Shown: positions 49,388-61,676, counted from the first letter of the stretch. The stretch is DNA of 64,000 nt from Sphaerolaimus hirsutus (GCA_964036195.1 OZ038454.1:25282315-25346314); one strand, 5' to 3'. A program made the numbers and translations. The notes: a model not told the origin generated them from the letters alone.

Positions 49388-49553
49388 CATAGGCGGCGTA
49401 AGTGCTTGTGCGCTTGTGAATGTCACAAGCGGAATTTTTGGTATCACAAGCAGAAATACCTATGTTCACATAGTAAAAAGTGCACAAGGTCAAATTTTGG
49501 CCAATGTGATTGTGAATGTCACAAGCACAAATTGGGACCTTGCGCCGCCTATG
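49388..49553. mobile_element. hAT-type palindromic MITE, 166 bp
   Basis: Ends CATAGGCGGCG and CGCCGCCTATG are flanked by AGTGTGCA twice (49380-49387 and 49554-49561), an 8-bp duplication. Inside, GTGAATGTCACAAGC occurs repeatedly. Confidence 0.85.
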
Positions 49554-49561
49554 AGTGTGCA

Positions 49562-50990
49562 TGACATCCAATGTTGTTCAAAGGTACGCACGTTTACTCG
49601 AAAAATACGCGTACGCGCGTACGCGGTAAATACATTTACATATACTTTTAAAAAAATACCGTACGCACTGGTACACGTACATTTTCAAAGCATACGCGTA
49701 AGGAAAATATATTTTAGAATTCTAGTGATTTACCAGATTTGAATGAATTAGTGTTGTATTTTTGTTGCTGCTATTCTTTCTGTTTTTATCTCCTAGAATA
49801 AAGGGGCAAATACCTATTCATTAAATCGCGCATTGCTTTTCTAGTAAATTTGTCAGTGTGATGGTGCTTTTGTCATACGAATAAATTTGCCCGTTTGGCG
49901 GAGATTTTGTCATACACAGCGGAATATTTAACATAAGGGGGGTATATATTCATCATACCACAAAGTATAGGGCAGCTGTTCATGCTAAATACAGACTTAA
50001 GATTTATCATATTGTATCTTATGCTGGTTTTGTATACCTCTGTTGGCATGTGTAAATAAATCCCAACAGGATAATCCTCAAATGTATGAGGAACCTTCAA
50101 CCTTAAACAGGTGAGGGAATTATAAAATAAATGGAATTAGTGTGTAAAGTGCAGGTGTGTTCTAGTATTATTATTGTATTTTTGAATATAAGACTATATA
50201 GGGATATTTATGTTTTTGCAAATCAAAGTTTCAATTTGCACTCATGAATGATGTTTGTTTATTTTTTGCAAATTGCGATTTTGTTTTGCAAATGCAGATA
50301 AGAATGTTTTGCAGATTAAAATTTTGATTGTAACATCTCAATAAATGCATTCATTCATAACTCATAATTTTTTGTCACCTCAAATTTCAAACTGCAATTT
50401 AGACTTTAAAATGCAATTTTGAAAAATAAAATGGAGACTGTCCCTTCAGGAATTATAAAAACCCATGAATATATAAATAATATATAACTTATTTAAATTG
50501 AATTCAGATGTAAATATTATCCACACATTCCCACAATTACTATCACACTTTTCTCTTTTCAATGAACTGCTCAATACCTGGTATTATGGGAGATATTTAT
50601 ATTGTCACCTATAAATACTCCTTTGAATAAAGTGCCATACCTTGCAGTATGACAAATATTCTGTTTGTATGACAAATTGCCTGCACTTGAAAATTAATCC
50701 CATGATAAACTGCCCTCACTAACTGGCAAATTGCCGGTGTGTATGATGAATATTCCATTTGACAAATAGACAAAAAAATATGCAAAACTTATTTGTATGA
50801 CAAAAATGCGTTTTGATAGAAACATAGGGAGTCGAATAAAGAGATCCTGAAAACTATGTTATCTATCATTTTCTTAAGACAGCGTTCACACTGTGAAACT
50901 GTGATGACAAAAAATGCAATTACAGCCATTGTTGTGCGATACATATGAAATATTTTTCAGGTGTGAAGCCTCAATCGATCATGACTTGAT
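49562..50990. other. AT-rich stretch without a gene
   Basis: No coding signal is seen. It holds a TACGCGTACGCGCGTACGCG run near 49,605-49,625 (alternating purine-pyrimidine, Z-DNA prone). Facing motifs such as CGGAATATT...CATCATACC on the left (49,918-49,960) and GTGTATGATGAATATTCC on the right (50,735-50,757) suggest an old inverted-repeat element of about 900 bp. Confidence 0.45.
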
Positions 50991-50993
50991 CAG

Positions 50994-51158
50994 CCCCACT
51001 TTTTGAAAGGCGCCATGGCGCTCTTGGCGCTTGGCGCCCTTTTTCTGTGGCGCCCACTTTTTGAAAGGCGCCATGGCGCCCTTGGCGCTTGGCGCCCTTT
51101 TCCCGCGGTGCCCTTGGCGCCTGGCGCCCTGCCCTGAAATGGCGCCAAAATAGGGCCA
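50994..51158. repeat. GGCGCC-rich block, partial hAT MITE
   Basis: It consists of GGCGCCATGGCGCCCTTGGCGC-like words, as in the arms of 9713-22910, but neither TAGTGATGG end is present, so it is a truncated copy. A second one, at 52098-52333, ends in GGCGCTTTTCCATCACTA. Confidence 0.6.
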
Positions 51159-51482
51159 GCATGTTTTCAAGGTGAGTGAAAAAATAAAACAGAGTTTCCG
51201 TGAATAATCGAAATTCACAATAAAAGTGGACGAACGGATGCGAGTGGATGAAAATATTTCGTTCAACGGTTCATCAGACGCGTCTGATGGCTAAAAAGCT
51301 GAGAATGATGGACCGTTGAATTTATACATTTGGTGCATACATTTGCAAACTTGTAAATGTATGGATTCAAATCGTCGCAATTCCATTTTTCATCCACTTC
51401 AAGAAAACAGCCATTGGAAAAAATCTATTCCAAGTGAATAGGTACATCGTTTTATCAAATAACAAATTCATTGTGTTATATA

Positions 51483-51936
51483 CCGTATTTCCTCGAAATA
51501 CCCCCCGGGGGTGATTGTTTCATAGTGGTCCCGAGAGGGGGGGGGGGGTTAAACGAGGGGGGGGGGTATTTCGAGGGGGGGGGGTATTATTTCACAAGAA
51601 AATTTTTGAAAACCAAGTACGAAATTGTCGTCTGAAACGTACGCATACGTCGAAAAATGCAACAAAAACTGCCATTTATAAGGTTCTGTAGACTAATATT
51701 AGTACGTAGATGGTATAAACACTGTTCTAACGTGATTCCGACATTGTTTTAACGTGTGTTCTGCACTACGCAGAACATAAACTGCCGTATTTGTCATGTA
51801 CGTTCTCTTTACACTCAATTTGGGGGGGGGGTATTTCGAGGGGGGGGTGATTGTTTCATAGTGGTCTCGAGAGGGGGGGGGTCAAACGAGGGGGGGGGGT
51901 ATTTCAAGGGGGGGGGGGTATTTCGAGGAAATACGG
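51483..51936. mobile_element. TA-flanked CCGTATTT MITE
   Basis: TA|CCGTATTTCCTCGAAATACC and TATTTCGAGGAAATACGG|TA, with long G runs and the CGTACGCATACGTCGAAAAA interior. It is very similar to 60339-60728 in the opposite orientation. Confidence 0.8.
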
Positions 51937-52097
51937 TAGTTAAATGTTAAGTACGATATGCAAAAAAATTGTTGCATGTCTCGTATTTGTCGATTACATC
52001 CTGGAGAAGTGAATAAAGTATTGACTGTGTGCATTGCAGCACCGGAGAAACATTTTTAGCGCACACAGGGTATCGTACACACTTAATTATCCTGGCC

Positions 52098-52333
52098 CCT
52101 TTGGCGCCTGGCGCCCTTTTTTCGAATGGCGCCATGGTGCCCTTGGCGCTTGGCGCCCTCTTTCCGTGGCGCCCCTGGCGCCTGGCGCCCACTTTTTGAA
52201 TGGCGCCATGGCGCCCTTGGCGCCTGGCGCCCTTTTTCTGTGGCACCCTTGGCGCTTGGAGCCCACTTTCTCAATGGCGCCATGGCGCCATTGGCGCCTG
52301 GCGCCCTATTTTCTGGCGCTTTTCCATCACTAA
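52098..52333. repeat. GGCGCC-rich hAT MITE arm with one end
   Basis: It ends GGCGCTTTTCCATCACTA at 52333, identical to the right end of 9713-22910; the left end is missing. Units are GGCGCCTGGCGCCC and GAATGGCGCCATGG. Confidence 0.65.
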
Positions 52334-52850
52334 TGACATCACATCATGACATGATGTATTTTGATGAGCTGTCATCATAGCTTCTGCCACAAGCTGTTCT
52401 CGACCTTCCGAAGTGCCTGTTTTGTTTTGTTGTGTTTGTGTTGTTGTTTTGTTGTCACACAATTTATCCATAGTTGTTAATACGTATTTACGTTTACTCA
52501 AAAAGTAAGTATACTCGAGTACTGAGTAAATACGTTTATGTATACTTTGGAAAAACTACCTGTATTCGCTTTTACGTATACTTTTTAGAAGTATTCGAGT
52601 ACAGGAAACGTATTTCATATAGGCTCTTTCAAGGCATATATGGGGAAGAAAGGTGAAAAAAGCAAAAAATAGGGAAAAATTGCTGAAATTAAGCACAAAA
52701 CACACAACTAGTGAATTTTAAGGTAAAAATTGTCAAAAAGGTACAAAAATTAGTGATTTTGAGTGAAAATTGGGGCAAAATTCCGAAAAAATATTCACTT
52801 CCACGTTTTACAATTTACTGTGTGTGGAAAACAATTTACCGTGTGTGGAC

Positions 52851-53143
52851 CAGGGTTGGCAAAATCTCAGAAAAAAATAATAATAAAATAAAAATAAAAT
52901 TTAAAATTGAAGAATAAAATAAACTAAAATAGAATGGAAATTTAATAAAATAAAACTACAATTTTAGTAAAATTCAAAATTTTGTAAAATTTTTGTAAAA
53001 TGGTTTCATTTGTTTTATTAATGGCACTTCAGAATAAAATAACGTAAAATAAAATGAAACATGAATAAAATTAAAATAAAATACAATTTTAATAAAAATA
53101 AAATACAATTTTAGTAAAAAGAATTTTACTAAAACCAACCATG
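52851..53143. mobile_element. hAT-type MITE, CAGGGTTGG family, copy C
   Basis: CAGGGTTGGC and ACCAACCATG ends are flanked by GTGTGGAC twice (52843-52850 and 53144-53151). At 293 bp it is the minimal form of the family, almost only AAAATAAAAT and TTTTAGTAAAA repeats. Confidence 0.88.
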
Positions 53144-53760
53144 GTGTGGACCATTAGAGTATATGACTAGTGATGGAAAAAGCGCCAGCATGTTGGTGCC
53201 AAGCGCCTAAAGCGCCATGGTGCTTTTTGGACCACGGCGCCAAGCGCCAATGGCGCCAGGAGGCAATGGCGCCAGCGCCAAAATGATTTCGCTTCTTATG
53301 ATGCACACACAATTCTCGGTGTCGCATATTCGTAATTATTGCTTTGTGTAAGCTGTATCTGTTCCAAAACCATTAGCAATATCTTCAATAATGTCAGTAT
53401 TAGGTGAATTTTACATTGTGGAAATGTTAGAAATCTGTTACCACATACTTTATGGAAAGAAGTTGACAAAGTCACTCTGATTTTTAGGTATGAATCCCCA
53501 ACCTTTTTAAAATTCTGCAACTATACTAAACGCCTTCGGTTCTTGAGTTTTGTGGAATTTTGAAAAATTCTTAAGGGTGAGTGTAAGTGTGCCCTTCTAC
53601 ATGGCCAACAATTTGTCCATTATGTATACAAACATGTATACACAGGTGATTCAAATGTGGTGGGTAATCAGAGCCTACAAAAGTTGCTCGATAAAGGTAC
53701 AAAATATTGTTTACTGAAATCAATTAATAAATAAGAAGTTTTTGATGAACTGGTGATGGC

Positions 53761-54762
53761 CAGGCTGTCCGCGAAAATAGGGAAATATTTGTAACCCGTA
53801 TACCACGCAGATGCTTTTTTTGACGGGGTACAAAAAACGACTAACACCTAAGTTGCACTATGCAATGTGTTAGCAGAATTACCCCACACGATGCATTGCG
53901 TGTTAGTGTAAACATACTAACACGCAGCAAATGGTCAATTTTTGAGTGACCTCTAAATTCGGGGTACATCCCACACGCTCAAAAAACGTATCCATTTCAC
54001 AGTGTGGGTCAGTAATGTAAAAAAAATTTAGATCGTTTTTTTTTTGCATATGTGGATTCATGTGCAAAGTAAATTATTTGACTAAGATCTTTAGTGGAAT
54101 TTTTTGAGGGGAATTGAGGGGGGAATTTTTTATCTAAAATATGTATCTACCGTATTTCCTCGAATTACCCCCTGGGGGTTTATTTTTTCAGAGTGAAAAT
54201 TTTGAGAGAAAAACGTGAAAAATGTAACAATAACCACCATTTCTAAGTTTTTACAGCCTTATATAAGGATGTAGATGGTTTAAACGATGTTCTAACGTAA
54301 CACAGTAAGTGTTTTGAACGTCTGTTGTGCATTTCCCGGACCACAAATTCATAGTGCCCATTTTGAGGGAGGTATTTTGAGGGGGGGTATTTCGAGGAAA
54401 TACGGTACCCATATAAATTAAAATTGCAAATGTTTATTTATCATAAATTATTCTTTAATTGAGGAATTTTTACGTAAATGTTTATTTATCATATAAGTGA
54501 ATGAAAACAATGAAAACTTAATGCACATCCAGTGTGAGTCACCCATTATTTTTGCTAGCTGCTATGGAACAGATGCTGTAACACGTTGCACAGCGTTGTT
54601 GCCGTGTTACACATTTTTGTTTTACACGCAATAGTGCATACAGCGTGTTGGTAATATTATGCCAACACGAGCAATTTTTGCCTGCGTGGTAGTACAAAAA
54701 TCGTTCACCCGCATTGGTTAACACGCCTGTTTACCACGGGGTGGAATTTCGCGGACAGCCTG
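53761..54762. mobile_element. hAT-type element, CAGGCTGTCCGCG family
   Basis: CAGGCTGTCCGCGAAA and TTTCGCGGACAGCCTG are perfect inverted ends flanked by GTGATGGC twice (53753-53760 and 54763-54770). The interior has GTGTTAGxAxxA and AACACGCAG-like repeats, no transposase, and a nested CCGTATTT MITE at 54150-54405. It splits the reverse-transcriptase remnant. Confidence 0.88.
54150..54405. mobile_element. TA-flanked CCGTATTTCC MITE
   Basis: TA|CCGTATTTCCTCGAATTACC and GTATTTCGAGGAAATACGG|TA. It is nearly identical to 37499-37746 through its whole length, so it moved recently. Confidence 0.8.
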
Positions 54763-56432
54763 GTGATGGCACTTTTGGACCCTTGACAGCTTACCTTGTT
54801 AAGAAGCATGGAGATAGAACTTTTGTACAGGGCTTCATACAGGCAGTTAAAGATGCCTGTAGAAATCATGTGTTCCATCTGCCCACACCAGTTGACAAGT
54901 TTCAGGATGTAAATAATTAAAAGGAGTGTAGGAAACAAATCACTCGTATACATAAGTCACTTATTTTGGTACTAGTTGATAAAGCAGCGTCAAATTTTGC
55001 CTTTGCGTGTGAACACCTATATTTTAAGGTATTGGGAGATGAACTCGGATATAATGCTTTTGAAACAAGATTTTCTGATAGTTGTACCTATAAGTACTTT
55101 GGAGATAAAAGCACACAACTCACAAAATTGTTGTGCTGGCATCAGAAAATCGCACAGAGGTATAATTATGCAGTGGATAGCTTCACGGAAATTATCCCGT
55201 ATCTATTCTGGATGGCCATGTTATACAAAAATCCCTATAAATTTTGTTTTGTGAGTGGTGCCAAAAAATCTAGCACCAAACCACTCTGCTCGCTACTGTC
55301 GGTTATTCTTTCTTCTTTATTGCGTATGCTTAAATGTTACTGCACCAATGTATATGAAAGGAGTGGTATTAGACACTTCTGGATGGTGGATAGCACCATG
55401 GAGGCACTAAGCTGGCTAGATAAATGACGAAATGCTTAAGTTGAGGTGACATACATGGCAGATTTTACTACGCTTTTCCCTAAATTACCTTTTCAGGTGA
55501 TGATTGATAGCATAAAATATGCTATCAATTTGCTTGTTAAGTGAGATTATGTGAATATTTGCAAATATCACATGTCAGTTGATAATGTTGGTAAAAAGCG
55601 TGCGATCACTACGTTATCCAGGCAAGAGTTGCTGGAATGTTTAGATTTAAGTATAACAGAAAATTATGTTGAGTTTGCGGGTATGATTTTCCAGCAAAAG
55701 TGTGGTATATACCAGCTGGAGGGGCACACTTGACAGCACTGGCCAACTTGACATTGGCAATTTTGGAGTTCAAATATGTCAAAGAACACAAAAATTATAT
55801 TGATATTTTAAGGATTAATAATATTTTTAGGTAGGTAGATGATTGCCTAGCAGTTAATTATATGGAGTTTGTGAATGATGCTAAAAGTCTGATTTACCCC
55901 TTCACACTACCCCTGGAAATGGCTTCTGATCCAGCTAGTGGCAAATGTCTTTTTTAGATTTGGAACTTATGTTTCATGGGGATAAGCTTTGTTTTAGGAA
56001 CTATGATAAACGTAGATTGTTTAATTTCAAGGTTGTTAAGTGCATTCAACCAGATTCGAATGTGTCGGATATGCTGAAAAAGAATACTATTTTCGGTGGA
56101 TTTTCGGTGGATAAAATGGATTTTTTGTCAGAATTCACCACTTAAGTATAATGCTGTCCCATTGGCTCCATAGCCATTATTTTGCTATATGTAACATCAC
56201 GAAGTACTGTCGCATGTCTGGTATAGATGTAAATTTTTAAAAATGCGAATTCTGTGCATTTTCGCTGTCTGGTGGTGGCGCTGTTTTGGCGCTTTTATAA
56301 TTTATGACAGCGCCAGGCGCCAAAGGCGCCAACGATGGATAGCGCCAAGCGCCAGAAGCGCCATGGCGCTTTTTGCTTTGGCGCTAGCGCCAAGCGCCAG
56401 CGCCATGGCGCTTTTCCATCACTTTATATGAC

Positions 56433-57400
56433 ATTAAAGTAATGTACAGCAAACAGCAGTTATTAAAGTTTAATTTCATCACAGCAGTTTATGAGCGCCC
56501 TTTATTTCCCAATTAGGTTTAAGTGCATTAATTTATTTGGGTTTGCTTGCGCATCATTGGCTCCATTCGCATAAAAATAAATATGTACCCAAATGACGTA
56601 AACACCTGTCCAGGTCATCTGACTTATTGTTTTATCAAGTAGGTAAGCGTAAATTGTCAAATGTTTATACGCACTTTGACAATTCTGTGACTGTGACACA
56701 TTTGTACATGGTGAATGAGGTAAACAACTCCAAAGATTTGGACACAAACGCCAAAACGCCAACATTTTCTAGATAGCTTCAAGTGCAAGTAGTCCCACGC
56801 CAAACATTTTTCAAGTGTAATTCTGTAAAAGCACCATGGTGCAGGCGCCATTTTCCTGTGGCGCTACTGGCCCTTGGCCTTGGCGTCATGTTGGTTGGGG
56901 AAAAAAGTGTTGATCTAAAAATATGGTGATTTTCGCTGGCCAATGAGCGTTTTTGTTTGTACAAGTGATTAGTGCAGCATTTGCAGATTTATTTTCTATG
57001 CATCCTGTCACAATGTCTTTATTCGTGTCATGCATTTGACAGTGTGGGTCATTTGGGAGTGATTAGTAAATGGGAATACAAGTAATTTATTGTGTGATTT
57101 AATATATCCTCAAGTAGTGTAATCCTTGAATAAATCCTCCCCCTTGAATAACTCCCCCTGTTGGCCAGGTGAGGAAAAAAGAACTCCTCCCCTTGAATAA
57201 CTCCCCCCTCTGGCTCTGGGTATTTGGTATGTGTACCCACAAATTCTACAATACAGTGACTCAAAACTCAAGGTTTTTGCCTTACTAAGATTTCAAAATC
57301 TTCTAGGCACGTAATATAATAAAAATCCCAAAATACCGTATTACCTCCAATTGTAGGTATACCTAAATACAATTGATTCCATCACTTTTTTCTGCAACTA
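56433..57400. other. intergenic, element remnants, no gene seen
   Basis: It holds AAAGCACCATGGTGCAGGCGCC (56830-56850), a remnant of the GGCGCC family, C-run TTGAATAACTCC remnants at 57115-57215, and a half end CCGTATTACCTCCAATTGTA at 57338. No protein-like frame with splice sites was found. Confidence 0.5.
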
Positions 57401-58656
57401 AACTGGTGGCACATTTAAATGAGAAATCAGGTACCTCATTTTTCATAACAATCTCACAGGAAAACGTGCAGTCCAATATGGCTGCCATTTGTTGTGGGGG
57501 TGCCCACAACATTTGCCTACATATATGCCAAGTGGCACCCCATGGCACCCCCCCTGTTCTGCTGCTACAGAGTGATGAAGATTTTTTGCCAATTTTTTCT
57601 CGGAAAATATAAATGAGAATTTTAAAAAAAACAACACAAAATATAGTTGTGGTGAAGTGTGCAGTCATTTTTTGGTGTGGTTACAACACAAGTGATGAAT
57701 ACACTTATGTTGGTGCTTTTTCAAAAAATTAAAAGTCCTTGTGGCTTGCCCAAAGCCATCTTTTGACCCCCTGGTAATTAGGGGGTATATTCTGACCCCC
57801 TGCCCACTCCCCCACACAAAAATTACCCCAGATATACAGACATGTGCCACGGAGCCATGTCAACAATGATTTTAAACTTTGTGATTACCTAAATTGTGGT
57901 TGTGATAAAAAACTGTGATTTTTCATTTTCTGGACATGACCTCCTTATCTGTCTGGCCCACTCACACTAGATACAGAGCACATTGCCCATTGGCCCCTAC
58001 AGGTTTTTATCAGATAATTAGTGCCCACATTGAATGGGCACAAGTATTTTGTAATTTGCATCACGACACTGCAGGTGCTGGACACGCTGTCACGCGAGTG
58101 CCCTCTTTACACAGGGCTGTTTTTATCATTTGCTATAAAAAATACATAAGTGCAAAAACGGGGCCCAGGAGCAGCCATATGTTGCCCCTGACACTGAGCG
58201 AGCCAATTCTGGCCCCCATGTGCTCCATGAATAGCTTGGGATAGTGGATTGTCCACATTTTCAAACCTATGTTTTTCTCAAAATATTTTTTGGATTTGAT
58301 CAACAACGCCATTGTTGTGTGGTGCTTCTGGGGGTTCTGAGAGGGTAGAAAAGTTGAACATACTTACAATCTACCAATGTTAAAAAACTTTCTGGTCTCA
58401 AATGTCCAGAAAAAAGATATTAAAAATATAAATTTCTTCAGGAACAAAAATTTGTATGAATTCTCATTTATATTTTCCAGAAAAAATGTGGAAAAAAAAA
58501 TTTTTCTGCAGCAAGGGTGGCCTGAGATGGGTGCCCCTAGGGTACATATAGTAAATACTTGGGGGCACCCTCACACAAGATGAGAGCCTAACAGGTTGCA
58601 TGTGGGATTTGTAAAATACAATAAAGTGATTTTCTCATTTATATTTTCCACCAGTT
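57401..58656. mobile_element. TA-flanked AACTGGTGG element, 1.26 kb
   Basis: TA|AACTGGTGGCACATTTAAAT and TATATTTTCCACCAGTT|TA are inverted, continuing as ATGAGAAATCA and TGATTTTCTCAT. The interior carries GGCTGCCATTTGTTGTGGGG and CATATGTTGCCCCTGACACT, shared with the broken copies at 26.7 kb and 33.7-37.8 kb. No transposase is seen. It provides the empty-site comparison for the fold-back element. Confidence 0.75.
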
Positions 58657-58967
58657 TACAATTAAAGTGTACCATTTATTAGAAAGATGCACACCATTGT
58701 TTTACCAGATTTTGCAAAGATGCAACTAACGGTGAACAACAAAACAGTTTATTTTATCAAACTGGAATGTAACAAAATGGTGAACAAGGTGTCAATTCTT
58801 TTTGTGTAAACTTTTTGTGTCTCACTTCTCATTTTTCTTTGCCTGAAGTTTTACTACTAATTTCACTTCTATTAATAAAGGATATTAAAGGAAACACATT
58901 GGCTGGATGTTATGGAATATGTACTATTAACAGCGATGTATCACAGCTTATTCTTACACTAGCAGGA

Positions 58968-59846
58968 TTCTCTCTGACCTTCGGTTGGGTTTTGTGGTTC
59001 TCTACAATTGATACCACAAGGATTTACAAACACAAAAACAACAGCAAAACATAAACATAACCAATTAAGATAATAAAAAAGTTTGACACCTTGCATAAAC
59101 CATGCTATCATATCACAAAACCTATACCACACAGAATGCACACTGCACACTATCATACCAAATTGCAAACTGTCCACATTTTACCATCGAGTTTCATGCC
59201 CAACCATTTTAAGGAACTATACAAAAATCTATTCCAAAAGATTGCATCTTTGGTATTGGTCTTGTTATTGTTGGTACATTACATACCACATATCAAAATA
59301 CATGGCTAGCATGTGGGCAACCTTAATTAGAGTGGTGTATTTCCTATAATATGGCTTAAAGTCTAGACTGGTGTCTTCGATGGAAAGGTGGGTAAAGAGG
59401 TGATGAAAAAATATATGGGTCCTCTGTCATTGGAGGAAATATGATACTTAAGTTAAGTTTGCCCACATGCTAGGCATGTGTTTTGAAATGCAGTATGTAA
59501 TGTACCAACAATAACAAGACCAATACCAAATATGCAATGTTTTGGAATGGATTTTTGTAAACTTCCGTAAAATGGTTGGGCATGAAACTTGGTAGTAAAA
59601 TGTGGACAGTTTGCGATTTGGTATGACGGTGTGCAGTGTGCATTCTGTGTGGTATAGGTTTTGTGATATGATAGTGTGGTTTATGCAAGGTGTCAAACTT
59701 TGTTGTAATCTTAAATTGGTTACATTTGTGCTTTGCTGTTCTTTTTGTGTTTGTAAATCCTTGTGGTATTAATTGTAGAGAACCACAAAACCCACTAATC
59801 AGAGACTTGCAAAAACTGACACCCCAGTGGGGACTAGTGATGTTAA
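58968..59846. repeat. large inverted repeat (hairpin) with arms of about 370 bp
   Basis: The left arm runs from about 58990 (GGGTTTTGTGGTTCTCTACA) to 59325 and the right arm from about 59455 to 59790 (TGTAGAGAACCACAAAACCC). Between are matches such as ACCATGCTATCATATCACAA against TTGTGATATGATAGTGTGGT. The loop is about 130 bp. No terminal repeats beyond the arms were identified. A transcript would fold into long double-stranded RNA. Confidence 0.8.
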
Positions 59847-61162
59847 AGGCACCGGGAAAAATGGCACCGCACCGCACCGGCACCTTTGCCAACACATGAA
59901 AAGGGCACCTGGCACCCTGGGGCACCGGCCAGAAAATGGCACCGCACCACACCGGCACCGGTGCCTTTTGGAAAAAATGGCACCGGCACCGAAGGGCACC
60001 GGCGGGTTGCCGGTGCTAGCACCGAAAGGCACCGCACCGGGCTGGAATTTCTGAAGTGAATATCGGGCAGTTTCTCAGTGGTCTCACTTTTGGAAGCGCA
60101 TATTTCCACGAATTTTCAACCGATTTTGATGGTTGAGCACTTAAAATGATAAGAATGATGTGGCAATCACTTTTATGAAGCAATTACAATGATTACAAAT
60201 GAAAAATAAAATATTTAATTCACTGCAATGTCCATAGCCACTATTGTCTACTGATCGGAATCGTTGCTGTACAGAGAATGGAACTATCTCTGTCATAAAC
60301 TGACAACAAATTTTGAACAAACAAGTAAGATAAATATACCGTATTTCCTCGTCCTCGAAATACCCCCCCTCCTTGAAATACCCCCCCCCCCCAAATTGAG
60401 TGTAAAGAGAACGTACATGACAAATACTGCAGTTTGTGTTCTGCGTAGTGCAGAACACACGTTAAAACAATGACGGAATCATGTTAGAACAGTCTTTATA
60501 CCATCTACGTACTAATATTAGTCTACAGAACCTTATAAATGGCGGTTTTGTTGCATTTTTCGACGTCTGCGTACGTTTCAGACAACAATTTTGTACTTGG
60601 TTTTCAAAAATTTTCTTGTGAAATAATAACCCCCCCCCCTCGAAATACCCCCCCTCGTTTAACCCCCCCCCCCTCTCGGGACCACTATGAAACAATCACC
60701 CCCCGGGGGGTATTTCGAGGAAATACGGTAAAATATAAAAATGATTTAAAATTCAACAAAATTTTAGATTCGTTCATCAGATAACGTATCGGGTATAATG
60801 GATTTCACAGTAGGTATATTTATTTGATGGGAGGTTTACAAAAAAGGCAAAAACGGTTGAGTAAATATATCGCTGTTTTTTGAAATATGAATACGCACAT
60901 ACTATGGACAAAATTGCACAGCACATGAAGCCTTGGCCGGTGCCTTTCCCGGTGCCTTTTACTTTGGCCCAGTGCTAGCACCTTTGGCACCGGCAAAAAA
61001 ATGGCACCGCACCGCACCGGCACCGGTGCTATTCTGAAAAAAATGGCACTGGCACCGGCATGGCACCCCTGAAGATTGCGAGGGCACCGCACCAGCACCG
61101 GTGCTGGTGCACTTCGGTGCCCAGCACCGGGGCACCGGTGCCCCGGTGCCTTTACATCACTA
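59835..61162. mobile_element. hAT-type MITE with GGCACCGG-rich arms
   Basis: TAGTGATGTTAAAGGCACCGG-type left end and CGGTGCCTTTACATCACTA right end are flanked by GTGGGGAC twice (59827-59834 and 61163-61170). The arms are built of GCACCGGCACC words, analogous to the GGCGCC arms of its relatives but with a different hexamer. It is inserted in a tandem-repeat unit and holds a CCGTATTT MITE at 60339-60728. Confidence 0.88.
60339..60728. mobile_element. TA-flanked CCGTATTT MITE
   Basis: TA|CCGTATTTCCTCGTCCTCGA and GGGGTATTTCGAGGAAATACGG-type end followed by TA. C-run arms and the GACGTCTGCGTACGTTTCAG interior are the same as in 46150-46583. Confidence 0.8.
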
Positions 61163-61676
61163 GTGGGGACCCCCCTCCAAATGGCACCCCCTGGGGAACC
61201 CCTCAAAAATGGCACCCCCTGGGAACTGCCCAAAAATGGGACCCCCTAGGGACCCCACAGAAATGGCACCCCCCTGAGGACCATCAAAAAATGGCACCCC
61301 CTAGGGACCCCCCGAAAATGGCACCCCCTAGGGACCCCCCCCCCCCAAAAAAAATGGCACCCCCTTGGAACCCCCACAAAAATGGCACCCCCTGGGTACC
61401 CACCCTAAGATGGCTCCCCCTGGGGACTCTAAAAAAAATGGCACCCCCTGGGGACGCCCCCCCAAATGAAACCCCCTATGGACCCCCCCCCCCAAAAAAA
61501 AAAAATTATAGCACCCCCCTGAAGGACCACCAAAAAATGCCCCCATGGGGACCACCCAAAAAATGGCATCCCATGGGGACCCCCTTGAAATGGCACACCC
61601 ATATGTACCTCCAAAACATGGCACCCCCTGGAGACCCCCCAAAAATGGCACCCCATGGGGACCCCCTTTAAATCCT
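61163..61676. repeat. minisatellite, units of about 28-36 bp
   Basis: Units follow the pattern ATGGCACCCCCTGGGGACCC with A-run spacers, about 17 copies, irregular in length. The first half-unit (CCCCAGTGGGGAC) lies at 59822-59834, on the other side of the hAT element, so the array predates that insertion. Long open frames on both strands follow from the composition and are not supported as genes. Confidence 0.85.

Larger units (their letters stand above)
53570..56145 (+). pseudogene. Penelope-like reverse transcriptase, heavily decayed (copy 2)
   Basis: Pieces in several frames follow the order of copy 1: GDSNVVGNQSLQKLLDKG near 53,648; VDKAASNFAFACEHLYFKVL near 54,970; a PYLFWMAMLYKNPYKFCFVS block with GAKKSSTKP near 55,200; NYVEFAGMIFQQKCGIY near 55,660; GGAHLTALANLTLAILEFKY near 55,720; a remnant of the catalytic box, read as a stop followed by VDDCLAVN, near 55,830; and FLDLELMFHGDKLCF near 55,945. 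Frameshifts, a stop in the catalytic box and the hAT insertion at 53761 make it dead. The stretch 54,966-55,427 is still one open frame of 153 codons. Confidence 0.6.
53168..56424. mobile_element. hAT-type GGCGCC element carrying a reverse transcriptase
   Basis: The left end TAGTGATGGAAAAAGCGCC and right end GGCGCTTTTCCATCACTT are flanked by TATATGAC twice (53160-53167 and 56425-56432). The GGCGCC arms are short (53168-53283 and 56270-56424). Between them lie a decayed Penelope-like reverse transcriptase and a nested hAT element (53761-54762). The end sequence is the family of 9713-22910, different from the other RT-bearing element at 637-3991. Confidence 0.82.
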
